Part shown: piece after piece, positions 33,077-41,166 of the stretch | Position numbering within the stretch: position 1 is the stretch's first letter | Layout of the letters: every line of letters starts with the position of its first letter | From: Micromonospora echinofusca | GTDB taxonomy: Bacteria > Actinomycetota > Actinomycetes > Mycobacteriales > Micromonosporaceae | NCBI RefSeq assembly: GCF_900091445.1 | Contig: NZ_LT607733.1 | Location: 2,868,501-2,932,500, forward strand | Length of the DNA: 64,000 nucleotides | Reading direction: 5' to 3' | Notes under the pieces: model-generated | Told to the model about the DNA's origin: nothing | Databases searched by the model: none | Seen by the model: the letters and a program-made list of their open reading frames with translations, nothing else | Translations under genes and position numbers: made by a program

Positions 33077-34260
33077 CTGCGTACGACACCGCCGTCATCG
33101 GCGGCGGCCTGCTCGGCTGCGCGACCGCCTGGCACCTGGCCCGCGCCGGCAACCGGGTCCTGCTCGTGGAGAAGGACCAGGTCAACCGGCACGCGTCCGG
33201 GCAGAACGCGGGCAGCCTGCACTTCCAGCTGGAGTTCCGGATGGTCGAGCACGGCGACGACGCGGCCCGCGCGGCGGCCCGCGCGCTCCCGCTGCACCTC
33301 GACGCCATGCGGGCCTGGGCCGGCATCGAGGACGTACTCGGCGAGCGGTGCGGGGTCTCGCGCACCGGCGGACTGATGCTCGCCGAGACCCCGGCGGAGA
33401 TCGCCGTACTCGACCGCAAGGCGGCCCTGGAGCGCGAGTACGGCCTCGACGTCGCGGTCCTCTCCGGTGCCGAGCTGCGCCGGTTCGCGCCGTACCTGGC
33501 GGACACCGTGCTCGCCGCCGGCCACGTGCCCGGCGAGGGCAAGGCCAACCCCCGGCTGGTCACCCCGGCGCTGGCCCGGGCCGCCGGCCGGCACGGCGCC
33601 GTGCTGCGCACCGGCTGCCGGGTCACCGGGCTGCACCGGCGCGGCCGGCACTGGGAGCTGCGTACCGGCAGCGGGCCGGGGGACACCGCCGGGGAGACCC
33701 ATCTCGCCGACACGGTGGTGCTCGCGGGCGGGGTGTGGACCGCGGAGCTGGCCGCTATGGCCGACGTGCGGCTGCCGGTCTTCCCCGTCGGGCTGACGAT
33801 GAGCGCCACCGCCCGCAGCCGGCCGTTCCTGCCGCACCTGATCCAACACGTGGGCCGGCGGCTGTCGATGAAGCAGACCGAGGACGGCAACGTGCTCATC
33901 GGCGGCGGGTGGCCGGCCAAGCTGGTCAGCCGGGCCGGACGGGTCGACCTGGAGACCAACCCGGAGCTGCGCTACGAGTCGCTGGTCGGCAACGCCGACG
34001 CCGCCCGGGTGGTCCCGGCGGTGTGCGACCTGCCGCTGATCCGGACGTGGACGGGCATGACCACGCTCACCCCGGACCACCTGCCGCTGCTCGGCGCGGT
34101 CCCGCGCCGGCCCGGGCTGTACGTCGCCACCGGCGGCTCGGCCTTCACCCTCGGCCTCACGTACGCGCGGCTGCTCGCCGCCATGGTCGTCTCCGGCGAG
34201 GCCGACCGGTCGATCGAGGACTACTCACCCGCCCGCTTCGGAGCGCTGAACTTTGTCTGA
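33073..34260 (+). CDS. FAD-dependent amino/imino-acid dehydrogenase subunit (DAO fold)
   Basis: 395 residues from ATG 33073. Dinucleotide-binding GGGLLGCATAWHLARAG at 9-25, VEKD at the end of beta 2, ASGQNAGSLHFQLE for FAD contact, and the C-terminal TWTGMTTLTPDHLPLLGAVPRRPGLYVATGGSAFTLG, typical of HcnC/LhpB/sarcosine-oxidase-beta-like proteins. It is the catalytic subunit that would oxidise the imino acid. Co-translated with the lyase before it and overlapped by the ferredoxin-like subunit after it. Confidence 0.85.
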   Translation: MTAYDTAVIGGGLLGCATAWHLARAGNRVLLVEKDQVNRHASGQNAGSLHFQLEFRMVEHGDDAARAAARALPLHLDAMRAWAGIEDVLGERCGVSRTGGLMLAETPAEIAVLDRKAALEREYGLDVAVLSGAELRRFAPYLADTVLAAGHVPGEGKANPRLVTPALARAAGRHGAVLRTGCRVTGLHRRGRHWELRTGSGPGDTAGETHLADTVVLAGGVWTAELAAMADVRLPVFPVGLTMSATARSRPFLPHLIQHVGRRLSMKQTEDGNVLIGGGWPAKLVSRAGRVDLETNPELRYESLVGNADAARVVPAVCDLPLIRTWTGMTTLTPDHLPLLGAVPRRPGLYVATGGSAFTLGLTYARLLAAMVVSGEADRSIEDYSPARFGALNFV

Positions 34261-34570
34261 ACACCGCCCGCCGCAGCCGGCGCACGCGCAGGTGCCGCGG
34301 CGCACCGCGATGGACCGGCCCGCCCCGGTCACCATCGAGGTCGACGGGCGGCCCGTGTGCGCCCACCCGGGCGAGTCGCTGGCCACCGCGCTGCTCGCCG
34401 CCGGCAGACGGGCCGTCGGCACCACGCGTGGCGGCGCCCGCCGGGGGCCGTACTGCAACATGGGAATCTGCTTCGAGTGCGTCGTCACCGTGGACGACGT
34501 GCCCTGCCAGCGTTCCTGCCTGGTCCGGGTGCGCGACGGCATGCGGGTCCGCACGGCGGTGCCCCGGTGA
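34253..34570 (+). CDS. Small [2Fe-2S] subunit of the dehydrogenase (HcnA/LhpF-like)
   Basis: 105 residues. Probable TTG start at 34253 with GGAG nine bases upstream; ATG 34310 (residue 20) is the alternative and would still leave the complete domain. Plant-type ferredoxin fold shortened to the cluster site: VDGRPVCAHPGESLATALLAAG, then GPYCNMGICFECVV and PCQRSC, giving four cysteines. It overlaps both neighbours. Confidence 0.85.
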   Translation: MSEHRPPQPAHAQVPRRTAMDRPAPVTIEVDGRPVCAHPGESLATALLAAGRRAVGTTRGGARRGPYCNMGICFECVVTVDDVPCQRSCLVRVRDGMRVRTAVPR

Positions 34571-36033
34571 GCGCCCCCGACGTGGTGGTGGTCGGCGCGG
34601 GCCCGGCCGGGCTCGCCGCCGCCGCCGTCCTCGGCCGGCACGGCGCCGTTGTCACCGTCGTCGACGAGCAGGAGCAGCCGGGCGGGCAGATCTACCGTCG
34701 ACCGCCGGCCGGGTTCACCCCGCCGAAGGCCCCGGCCGCCGCCGGTCGGGCGCTGCTGGCCGAGGCCGCCGCCGCCCCCGGCGTGCGGTGGCTCGCCGAC
34801 ACCACCGTGTGGGGCGTCCTCGGCACCCGGGCGGGTCTCGACGGGTACGCGGGCCAGCAGCCCGCGCCGGGCCGCCACCGGGTCGCCACGCACGGCCCGA
34901 CCGGGGTGCGCCTGCTCGAGCCCCGGGCGGTGCTGCTGACCGCCGGCGCGTACGACCTGCCGGTGCCGTTTCCCGGCTGGACCCTGCCGGGGGTGCTCAC
35001 CGCGGGCGGCGTGCAGACGTTCGTCAAGGCGCAGGGCCTGCTGCCGGGCGGGCGGTTCGTGCTGGCCGGCGGCCACCCGCTGCTGCTGGTGGTGGCCGCC
35101 CAGCTGGTGCGCGCCGGCGCCCGGGTGGTCGAGGTCGCGCTGGTCCAGCGCCGCCGCGACCTGCTGCCCGGGCCGGCCGGGTTGGCCGCGCTGGCGGGTG
35201 CCGGCGGCAAGGTCGCCGAGGGCGTCGACGCGCTGCGCGTGCTGCGGCGGGCGGGGGTGCCGGTCCGGTTCGGCACGGTCGTGCGCCGCGCCCACGGCGA
35301 CCCGGACCTGAGCGGGGTGACCCTCGCCGAGGTCGACCCGGCCGGGCAGCCGGCACCCGGCACGGACCGGGACGTGCCCTGCGACGTGCTGGCGCTGGGC
35401 TACGGCTTCGTCCCCTCCGTCGAGCTGGCCCGGCAGGCCGGCTGCGCGGTGGCCTGGGACCCGCCCGGGGGCGGCTGGGTGGTCCGGCACGACGAGTGGC
35501 TGCGTACCTCGGTGCCGCGGATCGCGGTGGCCGGCGAGCTGACCGGCGTCGCTGGCGCCGAGCAGGCGGCGGTCGAGGGCCGGCTGGCCGCCCTCGGCGT
35601 GCTGCGCGACCTGGGGCTGCTCGACGAGCGTCGGGCCGCCGCGCTGGCCCGCCCGGTGCGCCGGGAGCTGCGCCGCCGGCGCCGCTTCGTCACCCAGGTG
35701 CTCGACCGGTTCGCGCCGGACCGGGCGGCCCTGGGCGGTCTCGTCACCGACGACACCGTGCTCTGCCGCTGCGAGGAGGTACGCGCCGGCGACGTGCGCC
35801 GCGCGCTGCGGGCCAACCCGCACCTGGGCACCGCGAACGCGGTGAAGCTGGTGACCCGGGCCGGGATGGGCCTGTGCCAGGGCCGGTCCTGCCAGCCGGG
35901 CCTGTGTCAGCTCATCTGCACGCTCACCGGCCGCGGGCCGGAGGAGGTCGGGGCGTTCACCGCGCAGGCGCCGGTCAAGCCCGTACCGCTGCGCGCCCTC
36001 GCGGTCGGCGAGGCGCCGCCCGGTACGGACTGA
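34567..36033 (+). CDS. FAD/NAD(P)-linked dehydrogenase subunit with BFD-like Fe-S end (HcnB/LhpE-like)
   Basis: 488 residues from GTG 34567, overlapping the previous TGA. Rossmann start VVVGAGPAGLAAAAVLG, EQPGGQIYRRPPAG, then the second dinucleotide site GGRFVLAGGHPLLLVVA. C-terminal BFD-type [2Fe-2S] domain: VLCRCEEVRAGDVRRAL about 400 and GLCQGRSCQPGLCQ about 440. This is the alpha subunit of opine oxidase, cyanide-forming glycine dehydrogenase and D-hydroxyproline dehydrogenase complexes. With the two genes before it a three-subunit complex is complete. Confidence 0.87.
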   Translation: MSAPDVVVVGAGPAGLAAAAVLGRHGAVVTVVDEQEQPGGQIYRRPPAGFTPPKAPAAAGRALLAEAAAAPGVRWLADTTVWGVLGTRAGLDGYAGQQPAPGRHRVATHGPTGVRLLEPRAVLLTAGAYDLPVPFPGWTLPGVLTAGGVQTFVKAQGLLPGGRFVLAGGHPLLLVVAAQLVRAGARVVEVALVQRRRDLLPGPAGLAALAGAGGKVAEGVDALRVLRRAGVPVRFGTVVRRAHGDPDLSGVTLAEVDPAGQPAPGTDRDVPCDVLALGYGFVPSVELARQAGCAVAWDPPGGGWVVRHDEWLRTSVPRIAVAGELTGVAGAEQAAVEGRLAALGVLRDLGLLDERRAAALARPVRRELRRRRRFVTQVLDRFAPDRAALGGLVTDDTVLCRCEEVRAGDVRRALRANPHLGTANAVKLVTRAGMGLCQGRSCQPGLCQLICTLTGRGPEEVGAFTAQAPVKPVPLRALAVGEAPPGTD

Positions 36034-36035
36034 CC

Positions 36036-36052
36036 CGCCGGCCCGGCCGGCG
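36036..36052 (+). terminator. Short stem-loop after the dehydrogenase operon
   Basis: CGCCGGC, loop CCG, GCCGGCG; three bases past the stop. Small but well placed. Confidence 0.4.
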
Positions 36053-36236
36053 CGCACCCCGGAGCGCAGTGCATTCGTGAATGTCAATCGCTAGATCGGT
36101 GGGGCGGGGCGGGCCGGCCGGCCGCACGTACACGCGGATCATCCGATTTCTCCGCCGGGGACGCCCCACGGGGCCACGTCGACGCCCGCGCCTGCGTAGG
36201 TTGCCCAGCACATCCGCCTCGCCGAAGAGGATGGCC

Positions 36237-38420
36237 ATGGGGAACACGCCGCACCCGCACGGCATGCCGCGCCGACGACTGCTGCGCGACGGCGCCGTCA
36301 TCGCAGCCGCCGTGCCCCCGCTGCTGCTGGCGGGCCCACCCGACGCGTCGGCCGCCGTGCCCCGGTACGACCCGCAGCAACGGTTCGTCCGCCTGGTGGG
36401 CGGCGGGTACGGCGTCATCTTCGCGATCCAGGCCGACGGCGCGCTGTACTGGTACCGGCACACGGGCTGGCAGACCGGCGCGTTCCGGTGGGCGAGCGGG
36501 TCGGGCCGCCGGATCGGCTCCGGCTGGCACCAGTTCCGGGCGGTCTTCGGCGGCCTCGACGGCTCGCTCTACGCCGTACGCGGCGACGGCACCATGCACT
36601 ACTACCGCTACCGGCTGACCAACTCGACGACCGGCGCCGGCACCTGGATCAGCGGCGGGCGGATCGGCGCCGGATTCGAGCGCTACCCCCGACTGTGCGG
36701 GTTCCACGGCGCGTTCTACGGGCAGAACGCCGAGGGCGAGCTGTTCCTGCACCAGTACGACCTGGTCGGCAAGGCGTGGACCGTCCAGGGGGCGCGGATC
36801 GGCGGCGGCTTCGTCGGCGCCGTGTTGCAGGCCGACACCTCCGGTGTCCTCTACGCCTACCACTACGGCGACATCCGCTGGCACCGGCACCTCGGCGGCG
36901 GCACCTGGGCGGCGGGCTCGGGCCTGCGGATCGGCTCCGGGTTCCGCAACTTCTTCCTCAACGACGGGGTGTGGTTCACCGGCCAGGGGTCGCTGTACGC
37001 GATCCCGCCGAACGCGGCCAGCGTCCGGCAGACGGGCGTGCTCACGCAGTACCGGTTGACGAACCACACCACCGCCGGCCCCGACCGGCGGGCCGCCTGG
37101 ATGAACAGCGGCACCGGGAAGAGGGTCGGCTCCGGCTGGACGGTGCAGACCCAGGCCGGCCTCCAGGGCTACGCCAACACGCCGAGCGTGGCGCAGGGCC
37201 AGGTGGCCCGGATCGCGGTGTCGACCGGGTTCCCGTCGCTCACCGCGTCGATCGTCCGGTTGGCACCCAGCCCCGGCGACCCCGTGGTCGTCTCGCCGCC
37301 GCTGCCCGTGACCGGTGGCGTGCAGCCGCTGCCCGTGGGGTTCCTCCGGGTCGGTTGCGGCTGGTCGGACCGGTTGCGGTTCCCGGTCCCCGCCGACTGG
37401 CAGCCCGGCCTCTACGCCGCCCGCCTGGAAGGCTCCGACGGACTGCGCCGGTACGTGCCCTTCCTCGTGCGGCCGACCCGCCCCACCAACCCGATCGCGG
37501 TGTTGCTGCCGACCTTCACCTACAACGCCTACAACAGCTGGGGCGGGCACAACCAGTACTGCCCGGACTGGACCGGCCGGCGACCCCTGTCCGTACGCCG
37601 GCCGTCGACGGAGCTGAACGTCGACGACCCCGGCATCCGGGACCACACCCTCTTCTCGGACCTCCTGCTGACCCGCTGGATGTCCCGCCAGGGGCTCGCC
37701 TTCGACGTCTACGAGGACGCCGACCTGCACGGCTCCAACGGCTGGCTGACCAGCTACCGGGTGCTCGTGCTGGGCAGCCACCCCGAGTACTGGTCCGACA
37801 CGATGCGCCAGCGCCTGGTCAACTTCCAGGCCGGCGGCGGCCGGCTGATCTACCCGGGCGGCAACGGCATGTACGAGCGGGTGCAGGTCGACTCCGCCCG
37901 TACGGTGGTGACCTACCGTCGCTCCGACGGCAGGCGGGACATCTACACGGAGCTGGGCCTGCCCGCCTCGCAGTTGCTCGGCACCAACTACACCGACGCC
38001 GGCACGTACGCCCCGTACCAGGTGCTGCGCGAGCATCCGCTGCTGGCCGGCACCGGCCTGGTGGCCGGCAGCAGGTTCGGCCGCACGGGCTACAACGGCG
38101 CCGCCAGCGGCTGGGAGACCGACGGGCTGCGCGGGCTGGCCGGCGAGGCGTCCTCGGCGCAGGTCATCGCCCGGGGCGAGAATCCGGGGGGCGGCGGCGC
38201 GACGATGGTCTTCCTGGAGCGGCCCGGCGGCGCGCTGGTCTTCAGCGCGTCCTCGGTCTCGTTCGTCGGCGCCCTGGCCGACGACCCGGCGATGTCGACG
38301 CTGTTGCGCAACGTCTTCGACCGGATGCTGGCCTCGGCCCCGGCGGTCCGGGCCACCGAGGTCCCGATGCCGCGCACCGCCCCCGCACCCGCCATCCCGG
38401 AGCCGTCGACGATGGAGTGA
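36237..38420 (+). CDS. Secreted tachylectin-type propeller fused to a DMFase-beta-like domain
   Basis: 727 residues; ATG 36237 preferred because GAAGAGG lies six bases upstream (ATG 36231 is too close to it). Twin-arginine-like signal MPRRRLLRDGAVIAAAVPPLLLAG with AxA cleavage near DASAA. Residues about 45-290 hold five or six blades with repeating R-I-G-(S/A/G)-G-(W/F) and LYxxxxDG motifs, a tachylectin-2/5-bladed propeller. Residues about 370-700 match the N,N-dimethylformamidase beta-subunit C-terminal fold: AVLLPTFTYNAYNSWGGHN, YEDADLHG, VLVLGSHPEYWSDTMRQ and GGRLIYPGGNGMYERV. The enzyme role is unproven; sugar binding by the propeller is from family knowledge. Confidence 0.82.
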   Translation: MGNTPHPHGMPRRRLLRDGAVIAAAVPPLLLAGPPDASAAVPRYDPQQRFVRLVGGGYGVIFAIQADGALYWYRHTGWQTGAFRWASGSGRRIGSGWHQFRAVFGGLDGSLYAVRGDGTMHYYRYRLTNSTTGAGTWISGGRIGAGFERYPRLCGFHGAFYGQNAEGELFLHQYDLVGKAWTVQGARIGGGFVGAVLQADTSGVLYAYHYGDIRWHRHLGGGTWAAGSGLRIGSGFRNFFLNDGVWFTGQGSLYAIPPNAASVRQTGVLTQYRLTNHTTAGPDRRAAWMNSGTGKRVGSGWTVQTQAGLQGYANTPSVAQGQVARIAVSTGFPSLTASIVRLAPSPGDPVVVSPPLPVTGGVQPLPVGFLRVGCGWSDRLRFPVPADWQPGLYAARLEGSDGLRRYVPFLVRPTRPTNPIAVLLPTFTYNAYNSWGGHNQYCPDWTGRRPLSVRRPSTELNVDDPGIRDHTLFSDLLLTRWMSRQGLAFDVYEDADLHGSNGWLTSYRVLVLGSHPEYWSDTMRQRLVNFQAGGGRLIYPGGNGMYERVQVDSARTVVTYRRSDGRRDIYTELGLPASQLLGTNYTDAGTYAPYQVLREHPLLAGTGLVAGSRFGRTGYNGAASGWETDGLRGLAGEASSAQVIARGENPGGGGATMVFLERPGGALVFSASSVSFVGALADDPAMSTLLRNVFDRMLASAPAVRATEVPMPRTAPAPAIPEPSTME

Positions 38421-38426
38421 CCGCGC

Positions 38427-39530
38427 TCAGAGCCAGCCCGAGCGGCGGAAGAGGCGGTGCAGGGTGAACGCGGCCAGCGCCATCAGGCCGAGCGCGGCGG
38501 GGTAGCCGTAGCGCCATTGCAGCTCCGGCATGACGGCGAAGTTCATGCCGTAGATCCCGGCGATGCCGGTCTGGGTGGCGGCGATGGCGGCCCACGCCGC
38601 GATCTTGCGCATGTCGTTGTTCTGGTCCACCGCGAGCTGCGCCAACCGGGACTGCAGGATCGAGTTGAGCAGGTCGTCGTACGCGGCGACCCGTTCCACC
38701 GCCCGGGTCAGCCGGGCGTCCACGTCGACGAACCACCGGTGCAGGCCACGCGGTGGGTTGTCGGGGCGCTGGTCGAGCAGCGAGCGCAGCGGCGCCTGTA
38801 GGGGCTGCACCGCCCGCTTGAACTCGACCACCTCGCGCTTGAGCTGGTAGATGTGCTGGATGTCGGCCGAGCGGTCGCGGGCGAACACGGCTTCCTCGAT
38901 GCGTTCCAGGTCCCGCTCGACGTGCCCGGCGACTTCCAGGTAGAGGTCGACCATCCGGTCGCAGACGGCGTACGCGACGGCCCACGGGCCCTGCGCGAGC
39001 ACCGCTTGGCGCTGCTCGACGTCGGCACGGACGCAGGTGAGCGCGCCCGCGGCGCCGTGCCGCACGGTGATGGCGAAACGGTCGCCGAGCAGCACCATCA
39101 CGTCGCCGGTGTCGATCACCTCGGAGGTGTCGGTCAGCTCGGCGTGCTCGACGTAACCGGCGGTGCGCAGCACCAGCAGGGTCACGTCGCCGTCGCGGCG
39201 CACCGTGGGGCGGTGGCCGTCGGCGAGGGCCTGCTCGACGGTCAGGTCGTCGAGCCCGAACGTGCGCCCGACCGCCGCCATCACCGTCGGATCCGGCTCG
39301 TGCAGGCCCAGCCAGACGAAACCGTCCCGGGCGCGACGGCTGCGGGCGTACGCGTCGGCGTAGTGCGGGCGGCCGGGCTCGCGCCGCCCGTCCACGTAGA
39401 CCGCACAGTCGACCACGGCGTCGGGATTGGCGCGTCGGGGCTCGGGCTCGCGCTGCCCGGGTACCCGTCGGCCGAGCAGCCGGTCGACCACGGCAGACAG
39501 TCTCACCCGTTGTCCCACCCGCCGAACCAC
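38427..39530 (-). CDS. corA: CorA-family magnesium/divalent cation transporter
   Basis: 367 residues; start taken at GTG 39530, with a later in-frame GTG at 39506 possible. N-terminal cytoplasmic funnel (about 50-290) including WLGLHEPDP and the long helix EEAVFARDRSADIQHIYQLKRE; two C-terminal membrane helices with the selectivity motif YGMNF at about 332. It moves Mg2+ or Co2+ into the cell. Convergent with the propeller protein, no separate terminator seen. Confidence 0.93.
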   Translation of the reverse strand: MVRRVGQRVRLSAVVDRLLGRRVPGQREPEPRRANPDAVVDCAVYVDGRREPGRPHYADAYARSRRARDGFVWLGLHEPDPTVMAAVGRTFGLDDLTVEQALADGHRPTVRRDGDVTLLVLRTAGYVEHAELTDTSEVIDTGDVMVLLGDRFAITVRHGAAGALTCVRADVEQRQAVLAQGPWAVAYAVCDRMVDLYLEVAGHVERDLERIEEAVFARDRSADIQHIYQLKREVVEFKRAVQPLQAPLRSLLDQRPDNPPRGLHRWFVDVDARLTRAVERVAAYDDLLNSILQSRLAQLAVDQNNDMRKIAAWAAIAATQTGIAGIYGMNFAVMPELQWRYGYPAALGLMALAAFTLHRLFRRSGWL

Positions 39531-39594
39531 CCGTCCGCCCTCCGCCGCGCCGGCAACCGCGCGGACACCGTACTCGCCTCGGGTGGTTCCGGGG

Positions 39595-40215
39595 TCACGG
39601 CACCCGGGTGGCGAACACGACGACGTTGTCGACGTAGCTGCCGGTGTCCCGGTCGAACCGGCCGCCGCAGGTGATCAGCCGCAGGCCGGTGGCGTCGCTG
39701 GGCCCGTAGACCAGGTCGGTGGGGAAGCGGTCCTTCGGGTACGACCCGACGCCGTCGACGGCGAACGTGGCGACGCTGGCGTCGGCGCGGGTGACCCGTA
39801 CGGTGTCGCCGGCCCGCAGCCGGCCGAGGTCGAAGAAGACGGCCGGGCCGGCGGCGGAGTCGACGTGCCCGACGATCACGGCGTTGCCGCTCTCGCCGGG
39901 GCTGACGCCGTGGCGGTACCAGCCGGCCAGGGCGGGCCGGTCCAGCGGCGGCACCTCCAGGCGTCCCTCGGCGTCGGCGCCCACCGGGACGATCCGCGCC
40001 CGTACGTCGATGGCCGGGATCCGCACGTCCACCGGCTCGGCCCGGTGCAGCGGCGGCACCGCAGGCGCGGAGCGGGCCCGGGTGGGGGCGTCGGCGGCCT
40101 CCGGCCGGGGCGGGCGGGGCGGGATCGTCGCCACCCCGGCGGCGATCAGGCCGAGCCCCGTCGTGGCGAGCAGGACGATGACCGTGACCGCCCAGCCGGG
40201 CCTGCGCCAGGACAC
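39595..40215 (-). CDS. Class F sortase
   Basis: 206 residues from GTG 40215 with GGAGGT six bases upstream. N-terminal membrane anchor (WAVTVIVLLATTGLGLIAAGVA), Pro/Ala-rich linker, then the sortase barrel: IPAIDVRARIVPVG, catalytic His in VIVGHVDSAAGPAVF, catalytic Cys in RLITCGGRFD (about 185) with Arg after it. Class F sortases are actinobacterial and attach surface proteins to the wall. The gene upstream encodes a small secreted protein with a C-terminal anchor helix, the likely substrate. Confidence 0.9.
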   Translation of the reverse strand: MSWRRPGWAVTVIVLLATTGLGLIAAGVATIPPRPPRPEAADAPTRARSAPAVPPLHRAEPVDVRIPAIDVRARIVPVGADAEGRLEVPPLDRPALAGWYRHGVSPGESGNAVIVGHVDSAAGPAVFFDLGRLRAGDTVRVTRADASVATFAVDGVGSYPKDRFPTDLVYGPSDATGLRLITCGGRFDRDTGSYVDNVVVFATRVP

Positions 40216-40241
40216 GATCCCACCTCCGTACGCGTTCGCCC

Positions 40242-40278
40242 GGGTGCCCGCTCCGGTGCGTGACCGGTGCGGGCACCC
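40242..40278 (-). promoter_or_regulatory. Hairpin between surface protein and sortase genes
   Basis: GGGTGCCCGC (40242-40251) pairs perfectly with GCGGGCACCC (40269-40278). Probably lowers read-through so that the substrate is made in excess of the sortase. Confidence 0.45.
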
Positions 40279-40328
40279 GTTGCAGGGATGGACGGGTTCT
40301 CCAGGATGGACGGCGCGGGGGCCGTCGG

Positions 40329-40817
40329 TCAGAGCGTGGCCGCCGCCATGTGGCGTCGGCGGCGGGCCAGGATCAGGGCGCCGCCCGCGGCGGAGCCGAG
40401 CAGGGCCCCGCCGGCCGCCAGCGTGCCGGTCCCGTCCGTGCCGCCGCGCCCGCCGGCCTGGGCCCCGCCGATCGGGGTGACGGTGAACGTGGCGCTGCCG
40501 GCCGCGCTGCCGTCGCCGCAGGTGGCGGCCACCGTGTAGGTGCCCAGGGTGAAGCCGGCGGTGAAGAGTTCTGCGCTCAGCCCGCCGCCGGCCGCCGCCG
40601 TGGTGGACCGGACGTTCTGGTCGCGGTCGGGGCCGGTGACGCGGAAGATCGCGTCGCCGGACTTCGGGTTGCAGGTCGTCGCGGTGAGCACGACCGTCCC
40701 GCCGACCGGCGTGGTGGCCGGTGACACGACGGTGTCGGCCAGCGCCGCGCCGGGGAGCAGGAGCGTGCCGAGACCCACGCCGAGCGCCGCCGATACGAGA
40801 ACTGTCTTTGCCTTCAT
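40329..40817 (-). CDS. Small secreted, C-terminally anchored surface protein
   Basis: 162 residues from ATG 40817 (GGGAAG upstream). Signal peptide MKAKTVLVSAALGVGLGTLLLPGAALA, an Ig-like beta domain with two cysteines (TTCNPKSGDAI and AATCGDGSA), a Gly/Thr linker, and a sorting-signal-like end: hydrophobic TLAAGGALLGSAAGGALIL followed by ARRRRH. No LPxTG is present; the short TDGTGT before the helix takes its place. Its position one gene ahead of a class F sortase supports wall attachment. Confidence 0.75.
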   Translation of the reverse strand: MKAKTVLVSAALGVGLGTLLLPGAALADTVVSPATTPVGGTVVLTATTCNPKSGDAIFRVTGPDRDQNVRSTTAAAGGGLSAELFTAGFTLGTYTVAATCGDGSAAGSATFTVTPIGGAQAGGRGGTDGTGTLAAGGALLGSAAGGALILARRRRHMAAATL

Positions 40818-41166
40818 ACGCGTCTTCCCTCACTTTTCGTCCGCTGACTGCGTGGGACGTCGTTCGGGTGGCCAACTCCGTGACTAGCACCGGTGTGACC
40901 AACCCTAGGAGGGTTGGGGTCCCCATCCGGTGAAAATGAGAAATCTTCGTTGCCGTCACGTGTCCACCCGGGAGGCGGAGGGAGCAGCGGAAATGCCGGC
41001 ACGGCCCACCCGCGAGGGTTGGCCGTGCCGATGTCGCCGGGGGCCGTGCTGTCGCGGCTGGACCGTCTCGGCCCGTCTCGGGAACCGTGCCCCGCGGCGG
41101 GCCGTACGCGTCCGGCCCGCCGCGTCGGCCCGGTCCTGACCGGTTTGCTCGGGGCAGGGGTGGGTG
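40818..41166. other. 349-base intergenic region with three hairpins
   Basis: No gene seen. It carries the promoter side of the sortase operon and the 3' side of the ArsR-SRPBCC gene. CCAACCCT/AGGGTTGG (40899-40917, loop AGG) is a tight hairpin about 80 bases before the surface-protein start. CGGCACGGCC/GGCCGTGCCG spans 40997-41030. A short AT-rich stretch lies at 40930-40950. Confidence 0.5.
41093..41124 (-). terminator. Stem-loop terminator of the ArsR-SRPBCC gene
   Basis: CGCGGCGGGCCG (41093-41104) pairs with CGGCCCGCCGCG (41113-41124), a perfect 12-bp stem with an eight-base loop, about 40 bases beyond the stop at 41167. Confidence 0.65.
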
